DNA of 64,000 nt from an uncultured Flaviramulus sp. (GCA_947495125.1 CANLXL010000011.1:62001-126000); one strand, 5' to 3'; counted from the first letter of the stretch, positions 9,181 through 18,395 are shown. The notes: generated from the sequence alone by a model not told the origin. Made by a program: numbers and translations.

Positions 9181-9245
9181 CCATGTTTTATGTTGTCGGA
9201 AAAATTCGCTATATTAGTGATTTAATTCTTAGTCATCAGTTGAAC

Positions 9246-9938
9246 ATGAAAGCAATCAAAATCACTTCAATAGTTTTAATTTTTCTTTTTTTCGCAAGCT
9301 TTAAGCCTAAACTGCAAAAAACCATAATTCATGGAAAGATAACAACCTTTAATACCATTTCGGTGGCAAACGCTGAAGTTACTTCAAAGAAAACGAAAAC
9401 AACAGTGTATTCAGACTCCTTGGGTAATTTTTCTATTGTTTGTGACCTTAAAGATAAAATTATGGTTAAAGCTGCTGGTTTTAATACAGCATCAATTAAG
9501 GTTAAAAGCCTCGAAGATTCTTTAAACGTAGATCTCGTTATTATTGGTAATGAAAAAAAGATCGATTTAGCAATGGAAACAGGCCATATTCATAAAGACC
9601 AACTGAATCTGGTTAAAAAATATCTGGAAGCTAAGAAACAGTACGGCTTTGGCTTTATGAATATGACGGATTTAATTAAAGGCAAATTTCCAGGAATAAG
9701 CATCATCAATGATGAATTGGTTATTCGAGGTATTAAGAGCATTTCTAACTCAGGGAGCCTTTCTACCAGAAATGGAGCCTTAATTATCATTAACGGCACA
9801 GAATATAACTGGAACGCTGTTAAAAGCTTAGACGTTATTACTGTGAAGGATATCAAAATATTAAGTAGTGCGAAAGCAGCGAGATATGGTTCAGGCAGTA
9901 GTAATGGTGTTATGGTAATAACACTTGTTGATGAGTAA
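9246..9938 (+). CDS. Exported protein with carboxypeptidase-regulatory-like and TonB-plug-like domains, no barrel
   Basis: Unrecognised small envelope protein. The frame is open from 9183, but the ATG at 9246 gives a clean signal peptide (KAIKITSIVLIFLFFASF), so I start there (230 residues). Residues about 30-105 resemble the CarboxypepD_reg-like beta-sandwich found at the front of SusC proteins (VANAEV, SDSLGNFSI, VKAAGF). Residues about 140-230 resemble a TonB receptor plug: IKGKFPGISI, VIRGIKSISNSG, IIINGTEYN, then KAARYGSGSSNGVMVIT. A TonB-dependent receptor would continue with a beta-barrel, which is absent here. Such barrel-less plug proteins occur in Bacteroidota, with unknown function. 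The 3' end overlaps by eight bases the original start codon of the decayed gene that follows, suggesting a former two-gene operon. Confidence 0.75.
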   Translation: MKAIKITSIVLIFLFFASFKPKLQKTIIHGKITTFNTISVANAEVTSKKTKTTVYSDSLGNFSIVCDLKDKIMVKAAGFNTASIKVKSLEDSLNVDLVIIGNEKKIDLAMETGHIHKDQLNLVKKYLEAKKQYGFGFMNMTDLIKGKFPGISIINDELVIRGIKSISNSGSLSTRNGALIIINGTEYNWNAVKSLDVITVKDIKILSSAKAARYGSGSSNGVMVITLVDE

Positions 9939-10388
9939 TATCTTTTTTAAGAAAACGATTTATTTTTTATGTTCGGGTCTGTTTTTATTGAATTGCTAGA
10001 AGCACATTAAAATAATCCCGGGACATGCTCACAATGATTATGAAAACAAAACCCCTTTGAAGAATGTACTTGATAATGGGTTTATTTCAATTGAAGCCGA
10101 TGTCATTTGTATGAAGACTAATTATATGTCTCTAATGATTTCCCTCAAGCTCTAGACTCCTCAATTGCTATGGAATGGTGAAGACTCTATAGATAAAAAT
10201 GAGTTAAGCAAGTTAAAATTTCGCATTCAAAACACTCATAACCAAAATAAAAATTAAGATTGTGGGCGTCTCTGGACAATCCTGTCATTTGGAAATTTTT
10301 ATTGGATTATGGCTTAGATATAATTAATACAGGTCGCCTAAATGAATTCAGAAAATTTATGGAGGATTATAACGCTTTTGGGAATTAA
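9931..10388 (+). pseudogene. Decayed glycerophosphodiester phosphodiesterase/PI-PLC-like lipoprotein gene
   Basis: Remnant of a lipoprotein of the PLC-like phosphodiesterase superfamily. From ATG 9931 the frame reads a signal ending LLNC, immediately followed by TAG, and then continues in the same frame with IIPGHAHNDYENKTPL and GFISIEADV, the substrate/metal-site start of this family. Near 10120 the frame shifts: YVSNDFPQALDSS is readable in another frame. Further on come WNGEDSIDKNELSKLK and, after another one-base shift near 10261, WASLDNPVIWKFLLDYGLDI to NAFGN and TAA at 10388. About 100 central residues of the expected 250 or so are missing. A stop, at least two frameshifts and a deletion make it non-functional. 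Confidence 0.85.
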
Positions 10389-10460
10389 TTTGCAAAAATC
10401 CGCATAATTTTTTACGCTAATATTTTTCCTTCCGCGAAAGCGATATCTATAAAATTTATA

Positions 10461-10468
10461 TACATTTG
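10461..10468 (+). promoter_or_regulatory. -7 promoter element before gcvT
   Basis: TACATTTG fits TAnnTTTG, 29 bases before the gcvT ATG. No clear -33 box. No glycine riboswitch is visible in the short upstream region. Confidence 0.45.
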
Positions 10469-10497
10469 CTTCACCAAAATTTAATAGATTTCGACAC

Positions 10498-11580
10498 ATG
10501 AAGAACACCGCTTTAACATCTACTCACGAAGCTCTTGGAGCAAAAATGGTACCCTTTGCAGGATATAATATGCCTGTACAATATGAAGGGGTGAATATAG
10601 AACATGAAACTGTTAGAAACGGCGTAGGTGTCTTTGATGTATCCCACATGGGAGAGTTCTTGATCGAAGGTGAACATGCCCTAGATTTAATTCAAAAAGT
10701 ATCCAGTAACGATGCGTCAAAATTAACCATAGGAAAAGCACAGTATAGCTGTTTGCCAAATGATGATGGCGGCATTGTTGATGACTTGATCATCTATAAA
10801 ATTAAGGAAGAAACCTATTTATTGGTGGTTAATGCCAGTAATATTGAAAAAGACTGGAATTGGATTCAATCTAAAAATGACATGGGGGCTACCATGCGAG
10901 ATTTAAGTGAAGATTATTCTTTACTTGCCATTCAAGGCCCAAAAGCTATCGAAGCTATGCAAGCTATTACAAGTCAGGATTTGTCTGCCATTAAATTTTA
11001 CAATTTTGTGGTAGGTGATTTTGCAGGTATAGACCATGTTATTATATCTGCTACCGGATATACGGGAAGCGGCGGCTTTGAGATTTATTGTAAGAATAGC
11101 GAAGTAAAACAGGTTTGGGATAGTGTTTTCAAGGCAGGAGCAGATTATGGCATTAAACCCATTGGTTTAGCGGCAAGAGATACCTTACGTTTAGAGATGG
11201 GATATTGTTTATACGGAAACGATATTGATGACACGACCTCACCTATTGAAGCTGGTTTAGGCTGGATTACAAAATTCACAAAAGACTTTACAAATTCTGA
11301 AAATTTAAAAGCTCAAAAAGAACGTGGTGCAAAGCGAAAACTTATTGCCTTTCAATTAGACGAACGTGGTATTCCCCGTCAGGGTTACGATATTGTCGAT
11401 AGTAACGGAAATAAAATTGGAAATGTAACGTCCGGAACCATGTCGCCCAGTTTAGGTATAGGTATTGGTTTGGGCTATGTGCCATCCGTTTTTGCTGCGG
11501 TAGATAGTAAAATAAATATTCAAATTCGTAAAAATGCAGTACCTGCAACCGTTATAAAACTACCGTTTTATAAAGGTTAG
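10498..11580 (+). CDS. gcvT: Aminomethyltransferase, glycine cleavage T-protein
   Basis: T-protein of the glycine cleavage system, 360 residues. It transfers the aminomethyl carbon from lipoyl-H-protein to tetrahydrofolate, releasing ammonia and giving 5,10-methylene-THF. Family motifs: [12 protein letters not shown] near the start, [11 protein letters not shown], the folate-site region [31 protein letters not shown], and the C-terminal domain beginning [19 protein letters not shown]. Length fits. The other gcv genes are not in the window, but glyA, which shares the methylene-THF pool, lies 7 kb downstream on the other strand. A short-chain-dehydrogenase-like gene follows after 28 bases. Confidence 0.96.
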   Translation: MKNTALTSTHEALGAKMVPFAGYNMPVQYEGVNIEHETVRNGVGVFDVSHMGEFLIEGEHALDLIQKVSSNDASKLTIGKAQYSCLPNDDGGIVDDLIIYKIKEETYLLVVNASNIEKDWNWIQSKNDMGATMRDLSEDYSLLAIQGPKAIEAMQAITSQDLSAIKFYNFVVGDFAGIDHVIISATGYTGSGGFEIYCKNSEVKQVWDSVFKAGADYGIKPIGLAARDTLRLEMGYCLYGNDIDDTTSPIEAGLGWITKFTKDFTNSENLKAQKERGAKRKLIAFQLDERGIPRQGYDIVDSNGNKIGNVTSGTMSPSLGIGIGLGYVPSVFAAVDSKINIQIRKNAVPATVIKLPFYKG

Positions 11581-11608
11581 GACAAAATTCACACAGATTG
11601 TATTGTAA

Positions 11609-12445
11609 ATGAAGGAGAAGGCGAAAGAAAGTAAGCATAGAATTTTAATCCTAGGAGCCAGTGGCTTTTTGGGAAACGCTATCTACAAAGAATTATGTGC
11701 CTACTTTAAAACGTTTGGCACCTATAATCGCCCCAATAGAACGTTTGAAAAAAATCATCATTTTTTTCAATATAATATCGAAGAAGATGACGTCTACGAA
11801 ATTCTGGATATCGTCAGACCAACCATTATTATTTCAGCGCTTCGAGGTGATTTTTCAAAGCAAGTCATAATACATCAGCATATTGCTGAATATGTGTTTA
11901 CAAAAAAGATAAAACTCATATTTTTATCATCGGCCAACGTGTTCGATGCCTATAGTAAATATCCGAGTTACGAGCAGGACAAAACCTTAAGCAATAGCAT
12001 TTATGGGCATTTCAAAATTAAAATTGAAAATATGTTGTTGCGCTTACCCAAAAGGCAAGTTGCCATTTTACGTCTGCCAATGGTTTTTGGTAGTAAATCC
12101 CCTCGTATACTCGAAATACTTCAATATATTAATGACAAAGCACCCATTGAAGTATTTCCAAATTTAATCATGAATGTCACAACAGATCATAAAGTGACAC
12201 AGCAAATTCATTATATTATAAACAGAAACAAATCGGGAGTTTTTCATCTCGGCAGTAATGATTTGGTGCATCATGATGATTTTATCAAAGAAATAATAAA
12301 GTCATTAGGGAACTATAAAGCCATTTACAAGCAAGTTTATACAACTAACGATGACAGGTATTTGGCCGTTCTGCCAAAGTATAATGTATTACCAAAGAAT
12401 CTTCAACTGCAAAGTCAGGATATATTGAATGAATTAAAAATATAG
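11609..12445 (+). CDS. RmlD-like NAD-dependent sugar-nucleotide epimerase/reductase family protein
   Basis: Extended short-chain dehydrogenase/reductase of 278 residues, closest in look to RmlD (dTDP-4-dehydrorhamnose reductase) substrate-binding proteins. The Rossmann motif is ILGASGFLG near residue 15. A Ser segment LIFLSSANVFD and the catalytic YxxxK as YGHFK support an active SDR. Downstream segments (VAILRLPMVFGSKSPR, GVFHLGSNDLVHHDDF) fit RmlD-like proteins. No sugar-pathway genes are adjacent, so the substrate is open. It sits close behind gcvT in the same orientation and may be co-transcribed with it. Confidence 0.8.
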   Translation: MKEKAKESKHRILILGASGFLGNAIYKELCAYFKTFGTYNRPNRTFEKNHHFFQYNIEEDDVYEILDIVRPTIIISALRGDFSKQVIIHQHIAEYVFTKKIKLIFLSSANVFDAYSKYPSYEQDKTLSNSIYGHFKIKIENMLLRLPKRQVAILRLPMVFGSKSPRILEILQYINDKAPIEVFPNLIMNVTTDHKVTQQIHYIINRNKSGVFHLGSNDLVHHDDFIKEIIKSLGNYKAIYKQVYTTNDDRYLAVLPKYNVLPKNLQLQSQDILNELKI

Positions 12446-12497
12446 TTGATTATAAATGTAGCATTTACTAAATTAGTACATATTACTTCTAACAAAA

Positions 12498-12800
12498 ATG
12501 ACTATGATGAATAAACTTTCTGAAGAGGATATTGAAAAAAAAATACTGCGCCTACCGGAATGGGACTATTATAATAATGCCATTCATGCTGAATTCGAAT
12601 TTGAAAATTTTAAAGATTGCTTCAGTGCTATGAGTAGAATTGCTTTCGAATGTGAAGCTCTGAACCATCACCCCAATTGGAGCAACGTTTATAATGTGCT
12701 AACTATTTCGTTATCAACACATGATGCTAATGGTGTTACCAATAAAGATTTCAAACTGGCTGAAGCTATTGAACTCATTGTAGAACCAGACGAAGAATAA
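12498..12800 (+). CDS. Pterin-4a-carbinolamine dehydratase
   Basis: Enzyme of 100 residues or fewer that dehydrates 4a-hydroxytetrahydrobiopterin during recycling of the pterin cofactor of aromatic amino acid hydroxylases. The family signature is intact: NHHPNWSNVYNVLTISLSTH followed by GVTNKDFKLA, giving the catalytic His57, His58 and His75. The frame opens MTMMNKLSEED; the ATG at 12507 is an alternative start. A fumarylacetoacetase gene of Phe/Tyr degradation lies 8 kb away in the window, in line with a phenylalanine hydroxylase route in this organism. The hydroxylase itself is not in the window. Confidence 0.93.
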   Translation: MTMMNKLSEEDIEKKILRLPEWDYYNNAIHAEFEFENFKDCFSAMSRIAFECEALNHHPNWSNVYNVLTISLSTHDANGVTNKDFKLAEAIELIVEPDEE

Positions 12801-12866
12801 TTTGTTTTTGACTTCTAGCTTTTTAACTTTACGACAAAATTTATAATTCGCAAAAACTGAGATATT

Positions 12867-13583
12867 ATGGGAAGAGCTTTTGAATTTAGAAAAGCGCGAA
12901 AAATGAAACGTTGGTCGGCCATGAGTAAAGCTTTTACACGCATTGGTAAAGACATTGTAATAGCTGTGAAAGAGGGAGGTCCGGACCCTGACAGTAACTC
13001 ACGCCTACGAGCAGTAATACAAAATGCCAAGGCTGTAAACATGCCTAAAGATAATATTGAACGCGCCATTAAAAAGGCAAGCGATAAAAATCAAGGGGAT
13101 TATAAAGAAGTTGTTTTTGAAGGTTATGCGCCCCATGGCATTGCTATTTTAGTTGAGACGGCTACCGATAATAATACACGCACCGTAGCTAATGTACGTA
13201 GCTACTTCAATAAATGCGACGGTAGTTTGGGAACCTCAGGTTCTGTGGTATTTATGTTCGATCATACTTGTAATTTTAGAATTAATGCCGAAGGTCTTGA
13301 CCCGGAAGAGATAGAATTGGAATTTATTGACTATGGTGCTGAAGAAGTTTTTGCTGATGATGACGGAATACTAATCTATGCCCCTTTTGAAAGTTTTGGA
13401 GCCATTCAGGCTGAATTGGAATCGCGGGAAATAGAAATACTATCTTCAGGCTTTGAACGTATTCCTCAAGTCACTAAAAAATTAAACCCTGATGACGCCG
13501 CTGATGTTGAAAAACTCCTCGAAAAGCTTGAAGAGGATGACGATGTTCAATCGGTTTATCATACCATGGAAGAGACTGAATAA
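12867..13583 (+). CDS. yebC: YebC/PmpR/TACO1 family protein
   Basis: Conserved protein of 238 residues. The family start GRAFEFRKARKMKRWSAMSKAFT and the segment NMPKDNIERAIKKA are characteristic, as is YEGYAPHG-like EGYAPHGIAILVE and the C-terminal DADDVEKLLE-like acidic end. The family was long annotated as a transcriptional regulator; more recent work on bacterial and mitochondrial members links it to translation, helping ribosomes through difficult sequences such as polyproline. The start codon is 66 bases downstream of the pterin dehydratase stop, and a strong terminator follows. Confidence 0.95.
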   Translation: MGRAFEFRKARKMKRWSAMSKAFTRIGKDIVIAVKEGGPDPDSNSRLRAVIQNAKAVNMPKDNIERAIKKASDKNQGDYKEVVFEGYAPHGIAILVETATDNNTRTVANVRSYFNKCDGSLGTSGSVVFMFDHTCNFRINAEGLDPEEIELEFIDYGAEEVFADDDGILIYAPFESFGAIQAELESREIEILSSGFERIPQVTKKLNPDDAADVEKLLEKLEEDDDVQSVYHTMEETE

Positions 13584-13609
13584 CTGAATTTTAGATAGAT
13601 ATATTTATA

Positions 13610-13636
13610 AAAGAGGAACATGTTCCTCTTTTTTTG
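13610..13636 (+). terminator. Rho-independent terminator after yebC
   Basis: Perfect palindromic 11-bp stem AAAGAGGAACA/TGTTCCTCTTT followed by a T run. Confidence 0.85.
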
Positions 13637-13701
13637 TACATTCATGTCATGAATATATTAAATCGATGATTTAAACATCTATAACCCTTTAATATTAACA
13701 C

Positions 13702-14721
13702 ATGACTATGCAAAAATTTATGTTCGCTATCCTTATCACCATATTGGGTTTTAACTCAATATTATTAGCGCAATCGGTATCAACTTTGGAATTTTTAGAA
13801 GCACTTAATGCAACTCAATTAAAAAAAGCAACTCTTGAATTTAATGATCCAAGCCGAGAAACCTGGCATTTTTTTCCTGGGACCATGTATAAGCGATCCG
13901 GAATAGCGCTATACGAGCTCAATCCAGCTCAAAAAAAATTAGTCTTTAATGTCTTAAAGGAAAACCTTAGCAATAAAGGTTATGCAAAAACACAAAAAAT
14001 AATTGATTTGGAACGCTACCTTGGAGAGCTAACTGGAAATAAAGAATTTCGAGATCCCGAAAAATATAATATTGCCATTTACGGAAACCCGAAAACTGAT
14101 GCCCTGTGGTCCTGGTCTTTTGAAGGCCATCACCTAAGTCTCAATTTTACGGTTCTGAATGGGAAAATTTCGGCGTCACCACTATTTTTCGGTGCCAATC
14201 CGGCAGAAATAAAAGAAGGCTCGCAAAAGGGAGAACGTGTTTTACATAAAGAAGAAGATTTAGCTTTTGAACTTATGCACTCACTCAGCAGAGATCAGAA
14301 AAATCAAGCCATATTTAAAACACAAGCCTTTCCTGAAATTCTAACGTTCAATGCCTCCAAAGTCGAGCCTTTCGATGTCGTTGGGATAAAAGCTGAATCA
14401 CTCAACAAAAAACAGCAAGATATCTTGGTGAGTATTATTATGGAGTATTTATTTACCCTACCAAAAGACTTAGCAAAAGAACGGCTAAGAGCCATAAAAA
14501 TATCAGAATTTGATGATATTCACTTTGGATGGGCTGGTTCTACTGATATTTCAAAAGGCCATTATTACCGTATTCAAGGTGATACCTTTCTCATTGAATT
14601 TGACAATACTCAAAATAATGCCAATCATATTCATGCAGTTTGGCGAGACTTCAATGGAGATTTTGGACGTGATCTCATTAAAGAGCATTATCGAACCGCG
14701 GAGCATCACAAAAAGAATTAA
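13702..14721 (+). CDS. DUF3500 family exported protein
   Basis: Secreted protein of 339 residues (or 337 from the ATG at 13708). The first about 23 residues are a signal peptide (FMFAILITILGFNSILLAQ). The rest matches the DUF3500 family as I know it: FNDPSRETWHFFPG, LNPAQKKLVFNVL, YNIAIYGNP, WSWSFEGHHLSLNFT, FFGANPAEI and the C-terminal GHYYRIQGDTFLIEFDNTQ followed by NHIHAVWRDFNGDFG. Conserved Trp, His and Asp residues suggest ligand or metal binding, but the function is unknown. It is monocistronic, convergent with an SDR gene. Confidence 0.9.
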   Translation: MTMQKFMFAILITILGFNSILLAQSVSTLEFLEALNATQLKKATLEFNDPSRETWHFFPGTMYKRSGIALYELNPAQKKLVFNVLKENLSNKGYAKTQKIIDLERYLGELTGNKEFRDPEKYNIAIYGNPKTDALWSWSFEGHHLSLNFTVLNGKISASPLFFGANPAEIKEGSQKGERVLHKEEDLAFELMHSLSRDQKNQAIFKTQAFPEILTFNASKVEPFDVVGIKAESLNKKQQDILVSIIMEYLFTLPKDLAKERLRAIKISEFDDIHFGWAGSTDISKGHYYRIQGDTFLIEFDNTQNNANHIHAVWRDFNGDFGRDLIKEHYRTAEHHKKN

Positions 14722-14744
14722 ATGAAAAATAGAAATGTTAAGAG

Positions 14745-15653
14745 CTACTCCTTTAATAGATTTCCTAAGGCCACCCTTAAATTATTATAGTTAAAGTAAA
14801 ACCCCTTATTTTCTATTTTCCTGGAACTAACACGTTGGCTTTCATACAGTAATATATGCATTTCACCAAGTATAAATTTCATAATAAACCTCGGAATACC
14901 TGGCAGTAGTATTGGTTTCCTTAGAACTTTTGCTATGGCCTTTACCAGCTCTTTATTGGTTACAGGGTTTGGAGCTACACCATTATAAACACCAGTCAAA
15001 CGATATTTTATCACATATAGGAACAACGACGCCAAATCATGAATATGTATCCAGGATTGCCATTGCCTACCGGAGCCAAAAGGGGCACCCAATCCATACA
15101 CTATTGGTTTTATCATTTCTTGCAAGGCCCCACCATGTTTTGAGAGTACCAAACCTATACGGATCTTACAAACAGTAATATCCACTTTTGAAAAACCATC
15201 AACACTTTCCTCCCAGGTTCTAACAACATCACTTAAAAAGGAATTGCCGGTAGCTTTAAAGCCCTCATCGTAATAATTGCTTAGTGAATCCGGGTATATA
15301 CCAATGGCACTTGCAGAAACTACTTGCTTTATACTATGAGATTCGCCCTTTAAGGCATTAATCAACAGTGCTGTAGATTGCTGTCTGCTAGACAAAATTT
15401 TATGCTTATACTCTGGAGTCCATCGTTTAGAAATCGTTGCGCCGGCCAAATGGATTATGGTTTCAACGTCTTTAAAACAACGACTGTCAATGTCTTGTGA
15501 TTCAGGGTTCCAATAAAAACCCCTATACGTATCATTTTCTTCAATCTTAGCTCTATTCGTGGTTAGATAATTAACAGTAAAGCCGTTTTCAACGCATAGT
15601 TTGGCTATCTCCGTTCCGATCAGCCCTGTCGCTCCTGTTATTAAAACCTTCAT
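14745..15653 (-). CDS. TIGR01777-family NAD-dependent epimerase (SDR39U1-like)
   Basis: Atypical short-chain dehydrogenase of 302 residues in the YfcH/SDR39U1 group. The Rossmann motif ITGATGLIGTEI is at the N-terminus. Family markers include TIIHLAGATISKRWT, SASAIGIYPDS, ICKIRIGLVLSKHGGALQEM, FGSGRQWQSWIHIHDL and VYNGVAPNPVTNKEL. The true substrate of this family is not established. It ends 24 bases from the convergent DUF3500 gene. Confidence 0.92.
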   Translation of the reverse strand: MKVLITGATGLIGTEIAKLCVENGFTVNYLTTNRAKIEENDTYRGFYWNPESQDIDSRCFKDVETIIHLAGATISKRWTPEYKHKILSSRQQSTALLINALKGESHSIKQVVSASAIGIYPDSLSNYYDEGFKATGNSFLSDVVRTWEESVDGFSKVDITVCKIRIGLVLSKHGGALQEMIKPIVYGLGAPFGSGRQWQSWIHIHDLASLFLYVIKYRLTGVYNGVAPNPVTNKELVKAIAKVLRKPILLPGIPRFIMKFILGEMHILLYESQRVSSRKIENKGFYFNYNNLRVALGNLLKE

Positions 15654-15750
15654 TTTTTATTTAAAGTTACAAAATGTAATAAACATTTTTGACTAAATTA
15701 TATAAGGTTTAACAGATTTAAGCCTCTTTATGGCTTCCTATTAAAATCTA

Positions 15751-16479
15751 TTAAGTGCTAGGTGTTTCCGAGCCCTTGGTCGCTCTTAACATTTCTCTTT
15801 TTCCAGGTGGCCCTGGTAATCGTTCTACACGAAAGCCAACAGCTTCCATCGCTCGCCGTACACTACCTTTGGCCGAATATGTAACCAAAACACCACTGGG
15901 CTTTAGAGCATCAAACATCTTTTGAAATATGGGTTCCGTCCATAATTCGGGTTGAACTCGAGCTCCAAAAGCATCAAAGTAAATTAAATGATAGACTTGT
16001 TGGCCTTCTATTTCGGAAAATAGAATTTGCTGCTTTGTTAATGAAAATTTAGAAGTTATGGCGTGCTTCTCATCCCAGGAAACTTCATGAAGCCTTTTAA
16101 AAAGAGATGTTTTATCCAGACACTTTAATTCAGTAGGGTAATTTAATTGTTCAATCTCGTCCATATGAACCGGATACCCTTCTACCCCATGATAGTTAGC
16201 GCAAATATCTAAGTTTTCAGCTTCTAATAAAGTTATAAAAGCATTTAATCCGGTTCCAAAACCTATCTCTAAGATCGATATTTCGACACGCTCTGTACCA
16301 TCCGTTTGCCGATCATATTTTACATTATATTCTGAATGACCAATATGATGCAACCCATGTTTTATAAACACATGATAAGCTTCCTGAATCGCACCATGTT
16401 TAGAATGGTATTGCTCATCCCAGTCTGGTAAATGAATGGTGGACGAGCCATCACCTGTTATAACAACTTCTCGTTTCAA
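15751..16479 (-). CDS. mnmD: tRNA mnm5s2U34 methyltransferase, stand-alone MnmD
   Basis: SAM-dependent methyltransferase of 242 residues that completes the 5-methylaminomethyl-2-thiouridine modification at the wobble base of certain tRNAs. The SAM-binding motif is LEIGFGTGLNAFI. Other markers are HIGHSEYNVKY, LIYFDAFGARVQPELW and GVLVTYSAKGSVRRAM, then the end segment RLPGPPGKREMLRA. In enterobacteria this domain is fused to a FAD oxidoreductase (MnmC); only the methyltransferase half is present here, as is usual for MnmD in many phyla. It begins one base after the stop of the DUF4920 lipoprotein gene, so the two are co-transcribed. Confidence 0.92.
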   Translation of the reverse strand: MKREVVITGDGSSTIHLPDWDEQYHSKHGAIQEAYHVFIKHGLHHIGHSEYNVKYDRQTDGTERVEISILEIGFGTGLNAFITLLEAENLDICANYHGVEGYPVHMDEIEQLNYPTELKCLDKTSLFKRLHEVSWDEKHAITSKFSLTKQQILFSEIEGQQVYHLIYFDAFGARVQPELWTEPIFQKMFDALKPSGVLVTYSAKGSVRRAMEAVGFRVERLPGPPGKREMLRATKGSETPST

Positions 16480-16480
16480 A

Positions 16481-16984
16481 TTATTGTCTTAAAAGTACAC
16501 CATCCGCTTCGAAGGCATAGGTTCTTTTTACCTCGGTAATACCGGCTATGTACTCTGAGTTCTTTCCCGCATCTTCTGCATAATGCCTTTGCTCATCCAC
16601 AGACATTTCCTCGACAAAGGCCTTACCATTAATAATGACTTCTTTACCGGAAATATCTTTGGGAACAAAAAAGCCATAATCTTTGAACTTAACCATAACT
16701 TCTTCATTATTTCCCATATCCAGAGTCATCCAACAGCCTTTAGCCTGGCAAACCTTGCTAACCTTAGCAATCATTTTAGAATTAATACTGTCGCCAACAT
16801 TCATCGATTTATAATGCTGTGCCATGGATGCGACTTTAATGGCATCATCGGCTATGATCTTATTTCCAAAAGAAATATATTCAATTTTAACTGTGTCTTT
16901 AGGTGTTTTGTGCTCTTCTTCACGCTTCTTTTTACAAGAATTTAACATTAAAACGGTGATAAATGCAAGGATTATTGTTCTCAT
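16481..16984 (-). CDS. DUF4920 lipoprotein
   Basis: Envelope lipoprotein of 167 residues. The signal ends in the lipobox LNSC (Cys17). The core matches the DUF4920 family: KVSKVCQAKGCWMTLDMG, VKFKDYGFFVPKDISGKEV, then GKAFVEEMSVDEQRHYAEDA. Two cysteines flank a CQAKGCW motif that could bind metal or form a disulfide; this is inference. It is the promoter-proximal gene of a two-gene unit with mnmD and is divergent from ilvE. Confidence 0.88.
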   Translation of the reverse strand: MRTIILAFITVLMLNSCKKKREEEHKTPKDTVKIEYISFGNKIIADDAIKVASMAQHYKSMNVGDSINSKMIAKVSKVCQAKGCWMTLDMGNNEEVMVKFKDYGFFVPKDISGKEVIINGKAFVEEMSVDEQRHYAEDAGKNSEYIAGITEVKRTYAFEADGVLLRQ

Positions 16985-17049
16985 GATGTGAAAATTTCAA
17001 TTTTATTCAATTTGTGTAAATATACCCAATTTTTAAAAGCGTTTTTACT

Positions 17050-17057
17050 TAAATTTG
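17050..17057 (+). promoter_or_regulatory. Possible -7 promoter element of ilvE
   Basis: TAAATTTG fits TAnnTTTG on the plus strand in the divergent ilvE/DUF4920 intergenic region, but it lies 113 bases before the ilvE start, so a long 5' leader would be needed. Confidence 0.3.
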
Positions 17058-17169
17058 TACTATAAAATGGTCCATAACAATTCTTAATTTGGGTTGGAAT
17101 TATAATGGTACATTTCTCCAGCCTAAGTTTTGGTGGGTATGATAGACAAAAACAACAAAATTTAAACAG

Positions 17170-18237
17170 ATGAATTCTATAATCAGTGATATAGAGATAA
17201 TAAAAGCAAAAACTACCAAAATCAATGAGGTGGATTTTGATAATTTGAAATTCGGACATGTGTTTACAGATCATATGTTAGAATGTAATTATAAAGATGG
17301 CCAATGGCAAACGCCTAAGGTGGTTCCCTACCAGGCTATAAGTTTAGACCCTTCATCTAAAATTTTCCATTACGGACAGTCTGTTTTTGAAGGTATGAAA
17401 GCTTATAAAGATGCTAATGACGATGTCTGGTTATTTCGCCCTTTAGATAATTGTAAACGTTTGAATATTTCGTCTAAACGATTAGCTATTCCTGAATTAC
17501 CAGAACATTATTTTATGGATGGTCTTAATACCTTATTAAAAGTGGATAGCGATTGGATTCCTAAAAACGAAGGAAGTTCTTTATATATAAGACCGTTTGT
17601 ATTTGCTTCGGGCAATGGTTTTCATGCCTCTCCTGCCGATGCGTATAAGTTTATTATTGCCTGTGCTCCTTCTGGATCTTACTTTTCCGGAAAGGTGAAA
17701 GTTTTAATTGAAGAGAAATATTCGCGCTCTGCTAATGGTGGTGTAGGTTTCGCAAAGGCTGGTGGGAATTATGCCGGACAGTTTTATCCTACCCAATTAG
17801 CTATAGAAAAAGGATATCAGCAAGTGATTTGGACCGACGATAATACACATGAGTATATTGAAGAAGCCGGAGCCATGAATATCTTTGTTCGTATTAATGA
17901 TACGCTTATTACAGGCCCTACCAGTGATAGGATATTAGACGGTATAACACGAAAAAGTATTATTGAAATTGCGAAAGCTGAAGGAATTCCGATAGAGGTT
18001 AGAAAAATAACGGTAAAGGAGGTTGTTGAAGCTGCAAAAAACGGATCACTAAAAGAGATGTTTGGAGCGGGAACGGCCGCTGTTATTTCACCAATCGCAG
18101 GATTTGGCTATAAAGATGAAGATTACGATTTACCTGAATTGGAAAACACCTATGCCAGTTCGCTAAAGAAACGAATTACAGATATACAAACCAATAAAGC
18201 TGAAGATCCTTTTGGATGGCGGGTTAAGGTTGAATAG
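17170..18237 (+). CDS. ilvE: Branched-chain amino acid aminotransferase
   Basis: PLP-dependent class IV aminotransferase of 355 residues catalysing the last step of Leu, Ile and Val synthesis and the first step of their degradation. The PLP lysine is Lys196 in GFAKAGGNYAGQ. Other family markers are FHYGQSVFEGMKAY, YIRPFVFASG, EAGAMNIF and GTAAVISPI near the C-terminus. The first about 20 residues are extra and hydrophilic, as in BCAT2-like proteins. A terminator follows the stop. Confidence 0.95.
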   Translation: MNSIISDIEIIKAKTTKINEVDFDNLKFGHVFTDHMLECNYKDGQWQTPKVVPYQAISLDPSSKIFHYGQSVFEGMKAYKDANDDVWLFRPLDNCKRLNISSKRLAIPELPEHYFMDGLNTLLKVDSDWIPKNEGSSLYIRPFVFASGNGFHASPADAYKFIIACAPSGSYFSGKVKVLIEEKYSRSANGGVGFAKAGGNYAGQFYPTQLAIEKGYQQVIWTDDNTHEYIEEAGAMNIFVRINDTLITGPTSDRILDGITRKSIIEIAKAEGIPIEVRKITVKEVVEAAKNGSLKEMFGAGTAAVISPIAGFGYKDEDYDLPELENTYASSLKKRITDIQTNKAEDPFGWRVKVE

Positions 18238-18263
18238 ATCTTGTTGTTGAATATACTATAATC

Positions 18264-18295
18264 AAGAGGAGCCTAAGGGTTTCTCTTTTTTTTTG
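18264..18295 (+). terminator. Rho-independent terminator after ilvE
   Basis: Ten-bp stem AAGAGGAGCC/GGTTTCTCTT (two G-U pairs in RNA), loop TAAG, followed by eight T. Confidence 0.8.
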
Positions 18296-18395
18296 TAATA
18301 GGTTCAAATAGTAAAAGATTAACGATGCATTAACAATACATATCGAATTTTAAAATTACATTTAGAATTATAAATCTGATGAAATCACCAATCCG

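Noticed and set aside
10389-10497. A glycine riboswitch before gcvT
   Set aside because: The upstream region is only about 110 bases of AT-rich DNA and shows none of the tandem aptamer structure.
16981-17274. A 97-codon minus-strand frame covering the ilvE promoter region
   Set aside because: It runs into the ilvE coding sequence and lacks any domain; the DUF4920 gene with a proper lipoprotein signal explains the minus strand.
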